Assembly (NCBI RefSeq): GCF_002355335.1
Contig: NZ_AP014946.1
Span: 4,045,501-4,109,500, forward strand
DNA length: 64,000 nt
Reading direction: 5' to 3'
Source of the DNA: Variibacter gotjawalensis
GTDB lineage: Bacteria > Pseudomonadota > Alphaproteobacteria > Rhizobiales > Xanthobacteraceae
Part shown: positions 9,186 through 18,426 of the stretch, piece by piece
Numbering within the stretch: the stretch's first letter is position 1
Layout: each line of letters opens with the position of its first letter
Program-made: the position numbers and the translations under genes
Notes under the pieces: generated by a model
Database searches by the model: none
Told to the model about the DNA's origin: nothing
The model's input: the letters and a program-made list of their open reading frames with translations, nothing else

Positions 9186-9868
9186 TACAGCTCCGCCCAG
9201 CGGCGCAGCAGATTGTGATAGTGGCTCGTCAGCGCAACAACAGAATGCTCCCTGTCGTCCAGCTTCGAGCGAATGTCGATGATCGCCTGATCGAGGTCGT
9301 ACATCAGCGTGCGCTTGCCGTCGTCCTTGATCATCGACTGCGTCCAGAAGAACGACGACCAGCGGCTGCCGCGCGTGATCGGCGTCACGTGATGCAGGCT
9401 CGTCGACGGATAGACGATCATGTCGCCGACCGGCAGCTTCACGCTGTGATTACCGTAAGTGTCTTCGACGATCAGCTCGCCGCCGTCGTACTCGTCGGGC
9501 GCAGTGAGAAACAGCGTCGTCGACACGTCGGCGCGAATGCGTTGCCCGTTGTGCGGCATAGCGCGGATCGCGCCGTCGACATGCGCATGAAACGTCATGC
9601 CGGCATCGTAGCGATTGAACAGCGGTGGCAGAACGCGCAGCGGCAGAGCCGCCGAGTTGAACGTCGCGTTGCGGCCGAGCGCGCGCAGAATGATGTCGCC
9701 GGCTTCCATGCCGGCCTGCGAGCCTTCAGGTATCTGCAAATTGAACTTGGCCATCGCGGCCTGTTCGCCGGCAGTCTCGCGTCCGTCCACCCACTCGCTG
9801 GCTTCGAGAATGCCGCGCACGCGCGCGACCTCGTCGGCAGTCAGAACATTCGGCACATGGACGAGCAT
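9185..9868 (-). CDS. piuC: Fe(II)/2-oxoglutarate-dependent PKHD-type hydroxylase (PiuC/YbiX)
   Basis: A 227-residue dioxygenase. The start [18 protein letters not shown] matches the family, so 9868 is preferred over a start 15 codons upstream. The iron ligands are visible as H-x-D in FHAHVDGAI and the distal His in SLHHVTPI; the 2-oxoglutarate-binding Arg is in GSRWSSFFW. Family members sit next to TonB-dependent catecholate receptors (fiu-ybiX; piuA-piuC). The same order is seen here, downstream of the receptor. Substrate unproven; a siderophore or receptor-related role is inferred. Confidence 0.9.
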   Translation of the reverse strand: MLVHVPNVLTADEVARVRGILEASEWVDGRETAGEQAAMAKFNLQIPEGSQAGMEAGDIILRALGRNATFNSAALPLRVLPPLFNRYDAGMTFHAHVDGAIRAMPHNGQRIRADVSTTLFLTAPDEYDGGELIVEDTYGNHSVKLPVGDMIVYPSTSLHHVTPITRGSRWSSFFWTQSMIKDDGKRTLMYDLDQAIIDIRSKLDDREHSVVALTSHYHNLLRRWAEL

Positions 9869-9927
9869 CGAAACGCCTTTACGCAAAATCCCGCGACGCG
9901 CTGTCGCCGGCAATACTTCGAAGAGTA

Positions 9928-9955
9928 AATCCCGGCGGGTCGCCCCGCCGGGATT
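9928..9955 (-). terminator. strong hairpin between receptor and piuC
   Basis: Twelve-base arms (AATCCCGGCGGG and its complement) enclose a four-base loop. It lies in the gap between the receptor stop and the piuC start on the minus strand. The following bases (TTTACTCTT) are only a weak U-tract, so partial termination or protection of receptor mRNA is as likely as full termination. Confidence 0.5.
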
Positions 9956-10015
9956 GTGACGACGCCTGGAGGTTCACTGCGGTGGCGTCACGTTGTCCTC
10001 ATCGGCGCGTGGCGC

Positions 10016-12541
10016 TTACCAGCGAGCCGCGCCTGTGATCATCACGGTGCGGCCCGCACCCGGGATCGCGCGCGTTGCCTGGAACGTGTCGTAGTTCACA
10101 TTGTCCGTGAGGTTGTAGGCGTTGATCGCGACGCGGTACTTGTCCCACTCGTAGGCAAGCATCATGTCGAGCGAGAACGACTGCGGCACCAACGCGTTGT
10201 TGGCGCTCGATGTGTAGACTTCACCGCGATAGAAGATACCCGCGCCGTATGTCAGCTTGCCGCGGCCCGTGTCGATCAGCGACGACAGGTTATACGTCGT
10301 CCACAGCGAGGCGTTGTTGAAGGCAACGCCCTGGATGCGGTTGCCGACGACCGACGGAGCCGCTGCTGTCACGGCTGCGGTTTGCGCGGTGACGCGGCCA
10401 TCCATGTACGAGTAGGCGAACAGGACGTTCCAGTCCTTGGTGAGTTGACCCGTCAGGCCGAGCTCGACGCCGCGCACGCGCTGCGTTTCACCGGTTGCGA
10501 GCGAGTCGCCCGTCGTCGGATCGGTGAAGCGTGCGTTGTTCTTCTCGACTTGGAAGAGCGCGGTCGTGAAGCCGAGCTTATTGTCGAACAGGCTGAGCTT
10601 GTAGCCGACCTCGTAGGTCTTGTTCTTTTCCGGCTCGAGGTTCGGTGTCGCAGCGTTGAGAACGTTCTGCGACGAGTTGGTGATCAGCTGACCGGCCGGC
10701 GTCGCCGACTCCGCGTAGTTCGCGTAGAAGATCTGGTTCTTCCAGGGTTCGTAGATCAGGCTGATACGCGGTGTCGTGAAGCTCGTCGACTGCGACAGGC
10801 TCGTCACGGTGTTCACGACCGGCGTGCCGGCTTGTGTGCGCTGGAAGCTATCGATCGAGAGATGATCCCAGCGAACGCCGGCGAGGATCGAGAACTGCTC
10901 GGTCAGCCACATGCGGTCGCCGACGAACACGCCGACGTCGGTGCCGGAAGCCGAACGCGTGTTGTTCGGGTTCGGCACGAACGAGTAAGCGCCATTGCTC
11001 GCGAAGATCGGTGTACGGATCGGCTGGTTCGCCTTCGTGCCGACGACAGAATAGAGCTGGCGATCGTTCTGCGCGTAGAAGACGTCGAGGCCGAGAACTG
11101 CTTCGTGACGGAACCCGGCGACATTGAACTTACCGTTCAACGTGGTCAGGTTCTGGATCGCGAGCGACTTGTCGTCGTAGGTTGGATTGCCGCCGCCGTT
11201 GGCGACGAGCGGCGCATTGCTGCCGGCGAAGAACTGCCCAGCGCACGTCGCCGCGCCGTTGCCGCCTGGGTTCGCCGTTCCGCTCGCCGTGACAGCGCCG
11301 TTACAGCCCGGGATCGTCGTCGAGAAGCTGCGCTCGAAGTAGGAAAGGCGCGAGTCGTTCGTGATCGTGAGCCACGGAGCGATCTCGTGCTTCAGCTTCG
11401 ACGTCAGCATGTGCGCATCGCTGATGTCTTTGTCGGTGTCCTTGCCGTAGAAAATGTCACGCGGCAGACCGAGTTCGGTGACGGGACGCGCCGGGTTCGC
11501 CTTGCTCGGCACGAAGTCCGTGCCGTTGCCGCGCGACACCATCGGCACGCCTGATTCCGGCATGCGGTCGTTGTGCTGATAGAAATAGTTGAGGTGCCAA
11601 CTCGTGTTGGTGCCGAGGCCCGTACCGTACGAAATCGCAGCGCCGGCGCGATCCGAGAACACGTGATTGCGGCCGACGACATCCTGACTGTTGATCATGC
11701 CGGTGACGCGCAAAGCCTGCGTCGCGCTGAGCTGCTGGTTGACGTCGAACGTGCCGCGCCCCCAGAAACCTTGGCCAAGAACGCCGCCGACTTCGTAAAC
11801 GTTGCCGAGCTTCGCCTGCTTGCTCTGAATATTGATCGCACCGCCCGTGGTGCCCATGCCGAAGCCTTCCGACGACGGGCCCTTGAACACCTGAATCTGC
11901 TCGACGTTGAACGCATCGCGAACGTAGACGCCGAAATCGCGCAGACCGTCGACATAGACGTCGCCTTTTGCGTCGAAACCGCGGATGCGGAACTGGTCGC
12001 CGTTGAGGCCACCGCCGCCCTCACCGGCCGCGCTGGTGACACCCGGCACGTTGCGCAGCGCTTGATCGATTGTCGTGATCTGCTGCTCGCGAATCGTCTG
12101 CTCGGAGACGACGTTCACGGTCTGCGGCGTTTCCTGAATGGTGCGCGGCATGCGCGCGAGGCCGGTGCCTGCCGTCAGCGTGTTCGGCGACGACGAAGGC
12201 GTACCGAACGTGCCGCCTTGCGGCTGCACCGGAGCGGATGCGGCAACCGGCGCCGGAGCTCGGCGCGGCTGCGCAGCCCGGCGCACCGGACGCGGCTGCG
12301 GCGTTGCGCGGCGAACGCGCGGCGCCTGCACCTGCACGGTCGGCAGCGAGCTTGCGCCGGATTGGTTCTGAGCCTGCTGCTGTTGCGCCTGCGCGGCATC
12401 CGCGCCGAACATGATCGACGCGATGCCGACTGCGGCCGTGCCGAGCGTGCGCGGTGCGCATGCCTCATTCAGCCATGACGGAATGTCTCCGCCCGGTCCC
12501 GCATACTTCTGCGATGCGAAGTGCTCGCTCGATTGAGTCAT
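10016..12541 (-). CDS. fiu: TonB-dependent siderophore receptor (Fiu/PiuA-like)
   Basis: An 841-residue outer-membrane receptor. The N-terminus has a long presequence with a hydrophobic stretch ending near GADAAQA, then a Gln- and Pro/Arg-rich linker. The plug begins with MPRTIQETPQTVNVVSE and contains ALRNVPGV, FRIRGFDAKGDVYVDGLRD and EVQ-type IEQIQVFKGPSS blocks, all hallmarks of siderophore plugs. The barrel ends in aromatic W (VMITGAARW). The DVYVDGLRDFG region resembles catecholate receptors of the Fiu group. Uptake of ferric catechol siderophore from other organisms is likely, since no siderophore synthesis genes are here. An Irr-like site lies upstream. Confidence 0.92.
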   Translation of the reverse strand: MTQSSEHFASQKYAGPGGDIPSWLNEACAPRTLGTAAVGIASIMFGADAAQAQQQQAQNQSGASSLPTVQVQAPRVRRATPQPRPVRRAAQPRRAPAPVAASAPVQPQGGTFGTPSSSPNTLTAGTGLARMPRTIQETPQTVNVVSEQTIREQQITTIDQALRNVPGVTSAAGEGGGGLNGDQFRIRGFDAKGDVYVDGLRDFGVYVRDAFNVEQIQVFKGPSSEGFGMGTTGGAINIQSKQAKLGNVYEVGGVLGQGFWGRGTFDVNQQLSATQALRVTGMINSQDVVGRNHVFSDRAGAAISYGTGLGTNTSWHLNYFYQHNDRMPESGVPMVSRGNGTDFVPSKANPARPVTELGLPRDIFYGKDTDKDISDAHMLTSKLKHEIAPWLTITNDSRLSYFERSFSTTIPGCNGAVTASGTANPGGNGAATCAGQFFAGSNAPLVANGGGNPTYDDKSLAIQNLTTLNGKFNVAGFRHEAVLGLDVFYAQNDRQLYSVVGTKANQPIRTPIFASNGAYSFVPNPNNTRSASGTDVGVFVGDRMWLTEQFSILAGVRWDHLSIDSFQRTQAGTPVVNTVTSLSQSTSFTTPRISLIYEPWKNQIFYANYAESATPAGQLITNSSQNVLNAATPNLEPEKNKTYEVGYKLSLFDNKLGFTTALFQVEKNNARFTDPTTGDSLATGETQRVRGVELGLTGQLTKDWNVLFAYSYMDGRVTAQTAAVTAAAPSVVGNRIQGVAFNNASLWTTYNLSSLIDTGRGKLTYGAGIFYRGEVYTSSANNALVPQSFSLDMMLAYEWDKYRVAINAYNLTDNVNYDTFQATRAIPGAGRTVMITGAARW

Positions 12542-12672
12542 TGATGACGCCCCGTCGTTTAATCGCGCAACTAACGCGCGAACTCAGCCCAAAGAGGCGG
12601 TACCACGACGCAACTTTCGCGAGCAACTATCACGACGAATACTTGGCGATATTTGGAGTCCACTGTGGCTAA

Positions 12673-12714
12673 TAGAATTATTCTACACGCCGTCGTGATA
12701 TTTTACTTATTCTA
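12673..12714 (-). promoter_or_regulatory. candidate iron-responsive (Irr/Fur-like) operator of the receptor
   Basis: TAGAAT-T-ATTCTA at 12673-12685 is a perfect dyad with one central base and resembles the Irr/ICE motif (TTAGAA-N3-TTCTAA, from memory). A half-site, TTATTCTA, recurs at 12707-12714. The 190-base gap is strikingly AT-rich against its surroundings and precedes the receptor start at 12541. Confidence 0.5.
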
Positions 12715-12731
12715 ATGAAGAAGACTGCGCT

Positions 12732-13688
12732 TCACTCTTGTTCGAGCGCGGCAAATCTCGACGTAGCAGCTTCGCGAATATCACCTTCGCGCCAGATCAT
12801 TGACGCTGCGACGCCCGTCTGTTCCGCCAACGCTAATCCGGTGTCCGGACCCAGCACAGTCAATGCAGTCGCCCACGCGTCGGCGACCATACATTCGTCG
12901 CCCACAACCGTGACGGAGACAACGCCGTTGCGCACAGGCCAGCCGTCGCGTGGATCGATCGTGTGCGAATAGCGGGCGTCGTCGCGATCGAAATAGCGCT
13001 GCGCTTCACCAGACGTCGCGACCGAAAGCCCATGCAGCGCGACGACGGTCTCGCGCGCGGCACCCGGCGTTTCCAACGTCACCCACCATGGCGTGGCGTC
13101 CGGCTTCATGCCGGAGCCGCGCAACTCGCCGCCGACTTCGACGAGATAATCGATGAGGCCGATGCTCTCGAGCAATCGCGCGATCTGATCGACCGCAAAG
13201 CCTTTCGCAATGGATGAAAGGTCGAGCGTGATGCCGCCCGGCTGATACGCGGTGTGCGTTTTCGTATCGAGCCGAAGCTTCTCGTATCCGCAGCGCGTCA
13301 GCGCATCCGCAATCGCCTCCGCGGACGGCGGGCGCTCGTTCACCTGCGGTGGACCAAAACCCCAGAGATTGACGAGATGGCCGGCGGTCGGATCGTAAGC
13401 GCCGCCAGTTTTGACAGCCAAAGCCTGCGCGAAACTCAACACCTTGAAGAAATCACGCGGAATCGTCTGCCAGCGATCGGCTTCGCAGTCGTTGAAGCGG
13501 GTGATGTTTGAGTCGGCCCGCCACGGACTCATCTGCACGTCGACGATATCGAGTTCGATCTCGATCGCCTTGCTCAGCTTCGTTGTATCGGCTCCGTCGG
13601 GCGCGACGATCTTGACGGACCATGTCGTGCCCATCGTCGCGCCGCCGAGCGCGTGAACGATGACCGCATCGGAATGACGCGGGCGCAT
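12732..13688 (-). CDS. apbE: FAD:protein FMN transferase (ApbE family)
   Basis: A 318-residue flavin transferase that attaches FMN by a phosphoester bond to a Ser or Thr of target proteins. The family blocks are all present: GGATMGTTWSVKI, MSPWRADSNITRFN, YDPTAGHLVNLWGFGP, LDLSSIAKGFAVDQIA, YLVEVGGELRGSG and SHTIDPRDGWPV. The start at 13688 (MRPRHSD) is the first ATG after the DUF4198 gene. Oddly, no signal peptide or lipobox is visible, although many ApbE proteins work in the periplasm. Its likely target is the DUF2271 protein of the same operon (DGLSSAT). Confidence 0.9.
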   Translation of the reverse strand: MRPRHSDAVIVHALGGATMGTTWSVKIVAPDGADTTKLSKAIEIELDIVDVQMSPWRADSNITRFNDCEADRWQTIPRDFFKVLSFAQALAVKTGGAYDPTAGHLVNLWGFGPPQVNERPPSAEAIADALTRCGYEKLRLDTKTHTAYQPGGITLDLSSIAKGFAVDQIARLLESIGLIDYLVEVGGELRGSGMKPDATPWWVTLETPGAARETVVALHGLSVATSGEAQRYFDRDDARYSHTIDPRDGWPVRNGVVSVTVVGDECMVADAWATALTVLGPDTGLALAEQTGVAASMIWREGDIREAATSRFAALEQE

Positions 13689-13765
13689 CGCGATGCGCTC
13701 TGGGATTAACACGCGCCGAGAACCGGCGGCGTGCGTTGGTGTCTCGCAGCTCACGTCGGCAGGAT

Positions 13766-14575
13766 TCACTCCGGAAGAACTTCGACCGTCGTCGTGTAGC
13801 TGGCGCGGCGCTCCGCATTCGGCACGGTCGCTTTCTGATCGCGGACTGTGGCGTTGACCCAATACATGCCGGGGGCCGTCCATTTCACGGTGACGATGCC
13901 TTCGTCGTCGGTCTTCAGATTCACTTCGTTGAGCTTGTCGCGATAGCGGATGCCGCCCTGAATAACAGCAACCTCAACCCCCTTGGCCGGCTCGCCATCG
14001 AGCAGCAGTTTGAACTTCGCGGTCTCGCCCGAGACAAGATTGTTCGGATGCGTCACGGCAACGAGTTCGAGGCCCTGCTTCGTCGGCTCCAGCGCCTTTT
14101 CGCTCGGCTTGCCTGAAGTGACAAAGATTTCGACGCGGCTCTGCGACTGCGTCACCTTCACGTCGGTCGCCGCCGACGGGATTTCCGACAGGCGCTCCTT
14201 CGTTCCGCGCCAGCGCTTGCGCTCGCCGTTGAGCTGATACTGCGCGAACAGACCCTCGTTGACGACCGCCATCTTGTATGTGCCGGGCTGCGTCAGCTGA
14301 ACGTCGAATGTGCTGCGATATTTGCCCGTATTTGCGTTCTGCGGCGCGACTGACGTCCCGTCCGGCGCGAAGATCTTGAGATTATCGAGCCGCATTGGAT
14401 TGTGCTCGAAATAGAACAGATCGTTCGAGATGGCGGCATCGACCGTGACCCAGTTGTCCTTACCGGACAGCACAGTGGCGGACGGATAGAGCCACGCACG
14501 ATGCGCTTCCGCGCTCATCGGCAACGCAATGGCGGCGAACATAAGATAGGCGGCGAAACGCGACTTGAGTTTCAT
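13766..14575 (-). CDS. DUF4198 periplasmic protein
   Basis: A 269-residue secreted protein with signal peptide MKLKSRFAAYLMFAAIALPMSAEA followed by HRAWLYPSATVLSGKDNWVTVDAAISN, the DUF4198 opening. Later blocks such as FKLLLDGEPAKGVEVAVIQGG and TVKWTAPGMYWVNA form Ig-like folds. In other genomes DUF4198 proteins accompany metal uptake or PepSY/ApbE systems (recalled). It lies between DUF2271 and apbE with short gaps, so it is probably a structural or metal-binding part of the same redox module. Function unknown. Confidence 0.8.
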   Translation of the reverse strand: MKLKSRFAAYLMFAAIALPMSAEAHRAWLYPSATVLSGKDNWVTVDAAISNDLFYFEHNPMRLDNLKIFAPDGTSVAPQNANTGKYRSTFDVQLTQPGTYKMAVVNEGLFAQYQLNGERKRWRGTKERLSEIPSAATDVKVTQSQSRVEIFVTSGKPSEKALEPTKQGLELVAVTHPNNLVSGETAKFKLLLDGEPAKGVEVAVIQGGIRYRDKLNEVNLKTDDEGIVTVKWTAPGMYWVNATVRDQKATVPNAERRASYTTTVEVLPE

Positions 14576-14597
14576 GGCGCTCTCCTGGTTTTCAGAC

Positions 14598-15119
14598 TTA
14601 CGGCTTGATGCTCAACGTGACGGTTCCGAGCTCGTGCGAGCCATCGGCCTTGAGACTCTGTGCGGCCGCCGGCGGCCACTGGAACGGCAGGCGCAACAAT
14701 TCGCGTCCACCGACTTCACGCGCCGCTTCGACGACGAGCTCGTATTGACCAGGCGCGATCTTACCGGCTTGCTCGGAGAAATTCACGTCGTGCTGGCCCG
14801 GCGCGCGCGTCGCGCTCGAAAGCCCGTCCGTCGGCATCGTTAGCTCGCGGCCCGTGCGGCGCCACCACTGACGCATGTCTTTGAGCCACTTTGTGCCTTC
14901 GTTCTGCTTCTGCTTGACGTCGTACCACACCGCCAGATTGGTGATCTTGTCGCCGCTTTCGAGCCAAATCGCGACATACGGCCGGTGATACTCCGCAACA
15001 TTGAGACGCGGGATCGCGACCGAGAGGTTCATCTCGGCTGCCGACAAAGACGTCACCACCAAAGGCGCAGTCAGAGCAGTCATCCCGATGGTGAAGCTTG
15101 AACGCATTCTTGTCCTCAT
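14598..15119 (-). CDS. DUF2271 periplasmic protein with flavinylation-like motif
   Basis: A 173-residue protein with signal peptide MRTRMRSSFTIGMTALTAPL ending near SLSAAE. The body has the DUF2271 pattern VPYVAIWLE-type (YRPYVAIWLESGDKITNLAVWYD), and W-rich RQWWRRTGRE. D98-G-L-S-S-A-T104 matches the ApbE acceptor pattern D-x-x-(S/T)-x-A-(T/S), making T104 the expected FMN site. The start overlaps the PepSY stop (ATGA). Lying between a PepSY membrane protein and ApbE, it is likely the flavin-carrying electron shuttle (inference from motif and context). Confidence 0.85.
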   Translation of the reverse strand: MRTRMRSSFTIGMTALTAPLVVTSLSAAEMNLSVAIPRLNVAEYHRPYVAIWLESGDKITNLAVWYDVKQKQNEGTKWLKDMRQWWRRTGRELTMPTDGLSSATRAPGQHDVNFSEQAGKIAPGQYELVVEAAREVGGRELLRLPFQWPPAAAQSLKADGSHELGTVTLSIKP

Positions 15120-15802
15120 AGATGGATGAAAACGATAACGAGAAGCAGCGGGATGACGAAGCCGAGCGCCACGGTCGGCCACGTCATCGGCCGTGTGCGG
15201 CCATGCATCTGCAGCAGGAACAGTCCCGTCACGCAGAAGACGACGCAGCCAAGCGCGAAGATGTCGAGAAACAGTGTCCAAGCGAGACCGGTGTGGCGGC
15301 CTTTGTGGAGATCGTTGAAATACGAGATCCAGCCGCGCGACGTGACTTCGTAAGTGATCGCGCCTTCGTTCCTCGCGATGCTGAGCCACGCGTCGCCCCC
15401 GGGACGCGGCAGCGCGACGTAGATTTCGCGATCCGACCATTCGGCCTCACGGCCCGCGACATTCGCGCCGACAGTCTTCGCGATCCATTGGCTCACGTCT
15501 GCCGGCAGCGGCTGCTTCTTCTCGCCGCCCTGCGCTGTCAGTTGGTGACGCAGCTCGGCCGGCAACGTTGCTTCCTGCGAAGCGACTTTCGGCCGCGCTT
15601 CGATCATCGCTGCGTGATTGAGCGTCACGCCCGTGATCGCAAACAACAGCATGCCTATGAGAGAGAGCGCGGCGCTGATCCAATGCCAGCGATGGAGATG
15701 AAACAGCCAGAAGGCGCGCACGGTCGGGAACTTGCGCGCGCCCGTCCGCCGGGGCCGCGCTTGCGCCGCTTCCAAAGCCTTCGTCTGTGTCGGGTTGTGC
15801 AC
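15116..15802 (-). CDS. PepSY-associated transmembrane protein
   Basis: A 228-residue inner-membrane protein. TM1 (about 38-63) begins with a His-rich stretch, FWLFHLHRWHWISA, and ends in LNHA. A periplasmic PepSY-like domain follows (AWLSIARNEGAITYEVTSRGWISYFNDLHKGRHTG), then TM2 (TLFLDIFALGCVVFCVTGLFLL) and TM3 (WPTVALGFVIPLLLVIVFI). This layout is the PepSY_TM family, in which some members are linked to ferric-siderophore reduction. It is the first gene of the PepSY-DUF2271-DUF4198-apbE operon. The histidines could bind haem (inference). Confidence 0.85.
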   Translation of the reverse strand: MHNPTQTKALEAAQARPRRTGARKFPTVRAFWLFHLHRWHWISAALSLIGMLLFAITGVTLNHAAMIEARPKVASQEATLPAELRHQLTAQGGEKKQPLPADVSQWIAKTVGANVAGREAEWSDREIYVALPRPGGDAWLSIARNEGAITYEVTSRGWISYFNDLHKGRHTGLAWTLFLDIFALGCVVFCVTGLFLLQMHGRTRPMTWPTVALGFVIPLLLVIVFIHL

Positions 15803-15878
15803 CGCTCGCTATCCTTGCGGCGGACTAACACCACTTCGAATGCTCGCTCGCAACTAAATAATTGTTCAACGACAGTAG

Positions 15879-15894
15879 TTTAGAATTATTGTTA
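15879..15894 (-). promoter_or_regulatory. candidate iron-responsive operator of the PepSY-apbE operon
   Basis: TTTAGAATTATTGTTA contains a full left half-site TTTAGAA and shares TAGAATTATT with the site ahead of the TonB receptor at 12673. It lies about 80 bases upstream of the PepSY start. The right half is degenerate. The match suggests common control of both units. Confidence 0.4.
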
Positions 15895-15909
15895 TGAGCG
15901 AATACTGTT

Positions 15910-16609
<700 letters not shown>

Positions 16610-16617
<8 letters not shown>

Positions 16618-17401
16618 GCGACCGCTCCAATTCGCGCGCGCCGCTCTTACCGAGATACGCTTCGATAACGGCCGGATTAGCCCTGATTTCGGCCGGCGGT
16701 CCGTCGGCGATCAAACGCCCATGATTGAGCACGACGATGCGATCAGAAACGCTCATCACCATCGGCATATCGTGCTCGACGAGAAGGATCGTGACACCGC
16801 TATCGCGGACGCGTTTGACGAGGCGCGCGAAATTCGCCGTCTCGGTGGGGTTCATTCCAGAAACCGGTTCGTCGAGTAGCAGCATGCTGGGCTCGGTCGC
16901 AAGAGCGAGCGCAACGCCAACGAGGCGCTGTTCGCCATACGACATTGCGCCCGCTCGCTCGTCCGCTCGCGACGTCAACCCGACTGAATCGAGAATCGCG
17001 TAGGCCTTTTCGCGGCGCTTGGCTTCGGCTTTACGCTCACGCGGCAGATTGAACCATCCGTCTATCAAGCGCGCATTCTCCGCGTCGCCATGCAGCGCGA
17101 TCAGAACGTTGTCGAGCACCGTATCGTCCGCGAAAACGCTGGTGCGCTGGAACGTTCGCGCGAGACCGAGCCGGTTGATTTCGTGCGGCGACAGGCCTTT
17201 CAAGCTCGTGCCGCGAAATTTCACTTCGCCTTGTGTCGGACGTAGAAACCCCGTCACGACGTTGAACGCCGTCGTCTTGCCGGCGCCATTCGGCCCGATG
17301 AGGCTAAGGATCTCGCCTTCCTTGACGTCGAAATGCAGATCCGCGATCGCAACGAGACCGCCGAAACGCACTCCGACATGCTCGACCGAGAGAACGCTCA
17401 T
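16610..17401 (-). CDS. livG: branched-chain amino acid-type ABC transporter ATPase LivG
   Basis: A 263-residue ATPase with Walker A GPNGAGKTT, LivG-type signature MSYGEQRLVGVALAL and Walker B MLLLDEPVSGMNPTET. The Q-loop region GLARTFQRTSVFADDTVLDN is typical of LivG. It starts four bases inside the stop of livM (ATGA), so its translation is coupled to it. With LivF it forms the asymmetric ATPase pair of the importer. Confidence 0.92.
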
Positions 17402-18426
17402 GACCGAGCCTCCGCTTCCTTAGCAACCACGGCGCTCCGCCGTTTGCGTGAGGCGAACCAGTCGTCGACATAGGGCGCAATGCCCCGCGGCATCAGGAAT
17501 AGGATGAGGATCAGGATCGCACCGTAAACGATCCACTGCGCTTCCGGCGCCATGATGGGCCGCAAGATCACCGGCAGCGTTCCGAAGATGAGGCCGCCGA
17601 TCACCGGGCCCGCGAGCGTGCCCTTCCCGCCCGACACCACCATGATCACCATCGTGACCGTGTAGGCGAACAGGAAGACATCCGGATCGATGATACGGAA
17701 GTAGTGCGCGTAAAGACTGCCGGCCGCCCCCGCGATGGCAGCCGAGACAGTCGCCGCGATCGTCAGTGTCCGCGTTGCGTTGACGCCGACCGAAAGCGCG
17801 AGAGGTTCATTCTCTTTCAGTCCCCGCATCGCGCGGCCGAAACGCGACGCAACCATGCGGGCAACGACGAGATAAGCGATCGTCGCAACGGCGAGCATGA
17901 GATAGTAGTTCTCGACCTTGGTGCGCAGCGTGATCTCACCAAGACCGGGAAAGCCAAGCCGCATATTCGGAATGTTGGTGAGCGCCAGCGGCCCCTGCGT
18001 CAGCTCGATCCAATTCAACGCGACGAGACGCACAACTTCAGCGAACGCGATGGTCACGATGACGAAATACGATCCACGCACGCGGAACGACAAGCGCCCG
18101 ACAACGTAGCCGCAGAGACCGGCGACGATCACAGCGACGAAGAAACCAACAAGCGGCTGACCGCGGCCAACGACGATGCGGAAATCACCGAACAGGCCGA
18201 TATCGAAGCCGAGCGTTGTCAGCGCGCTTGCGTAAGCGCCGATGCCGAAGAAAGCGATATGCCCGAGGCTAAGCTGTCCCGTATAGCCGAGCAGCAGATT
18301 GAGACTGATCGCACCGATCGTGAAGATGCCGCCCGCGATGAGCGCGTTCATCCAATACGGATCGTTCATGAAAAGCGGCAGAGCCAACAGAACGACAAGC
18401 AGAACAGGCGGAAAATAACGGCTCAT
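17398..18426 (-). CDS. livM: branched-chain amino acid-type ABC transporter permease LivM
   Basis: A 342-residue inner-membrane permease with about nine to ten hydrophobic segments. Characteristic blocks are LLLGYTGQLSLGHIAFFGIGAYASALT and GGKGTLAGPVIGGLIFGTLPVILRP; the coupling region ALNENEP-like MRGLKENEPLALSVGVN faces the ATPases. The basic C-tail follows YVDDWFASRKRR. It overlaps livH by four bases. Confidence 0.9.
   Translation of the reverse strand: MSRYFPPVLLVVLLALPLFMNDPYWMNALIAGGIFTIGAISLNLLLGYTGQLSLGHIAFFGIGAYASALTTLGFDIGLFGDFRIVVGRGQPLVGFFVAVIVAGLCGYVVGRLSFRVRGSYFVIVTIAFAEVVRLVALNWIELTQGPLALTNIPNMRLGFPGLGEITLRTKVENYYLMLAVATIAYLVVARMVASRFGRAMRGLKENEPLALSVGVNATRTLTIAATVSAAIAGAAGSLYAHYFRIIDPDVFLFAYTVTMVIMVVSGGKGTLAGPVIGGLIFGTLPVILRPIMAPEAQWIVYGAILILILFLMPRGIAPYVDDWFASRKRRSAVVAKEAEARS

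Noticed and set aside
9956-11554. Long open frame antisense to the TonB-dependent receptor (over 500 codons)
   Set aside because: The opposite strand encodes a receptor with clear plug and barrel motifs; the antisense frame is Arg-rich, has no motif and arises from high GC content.
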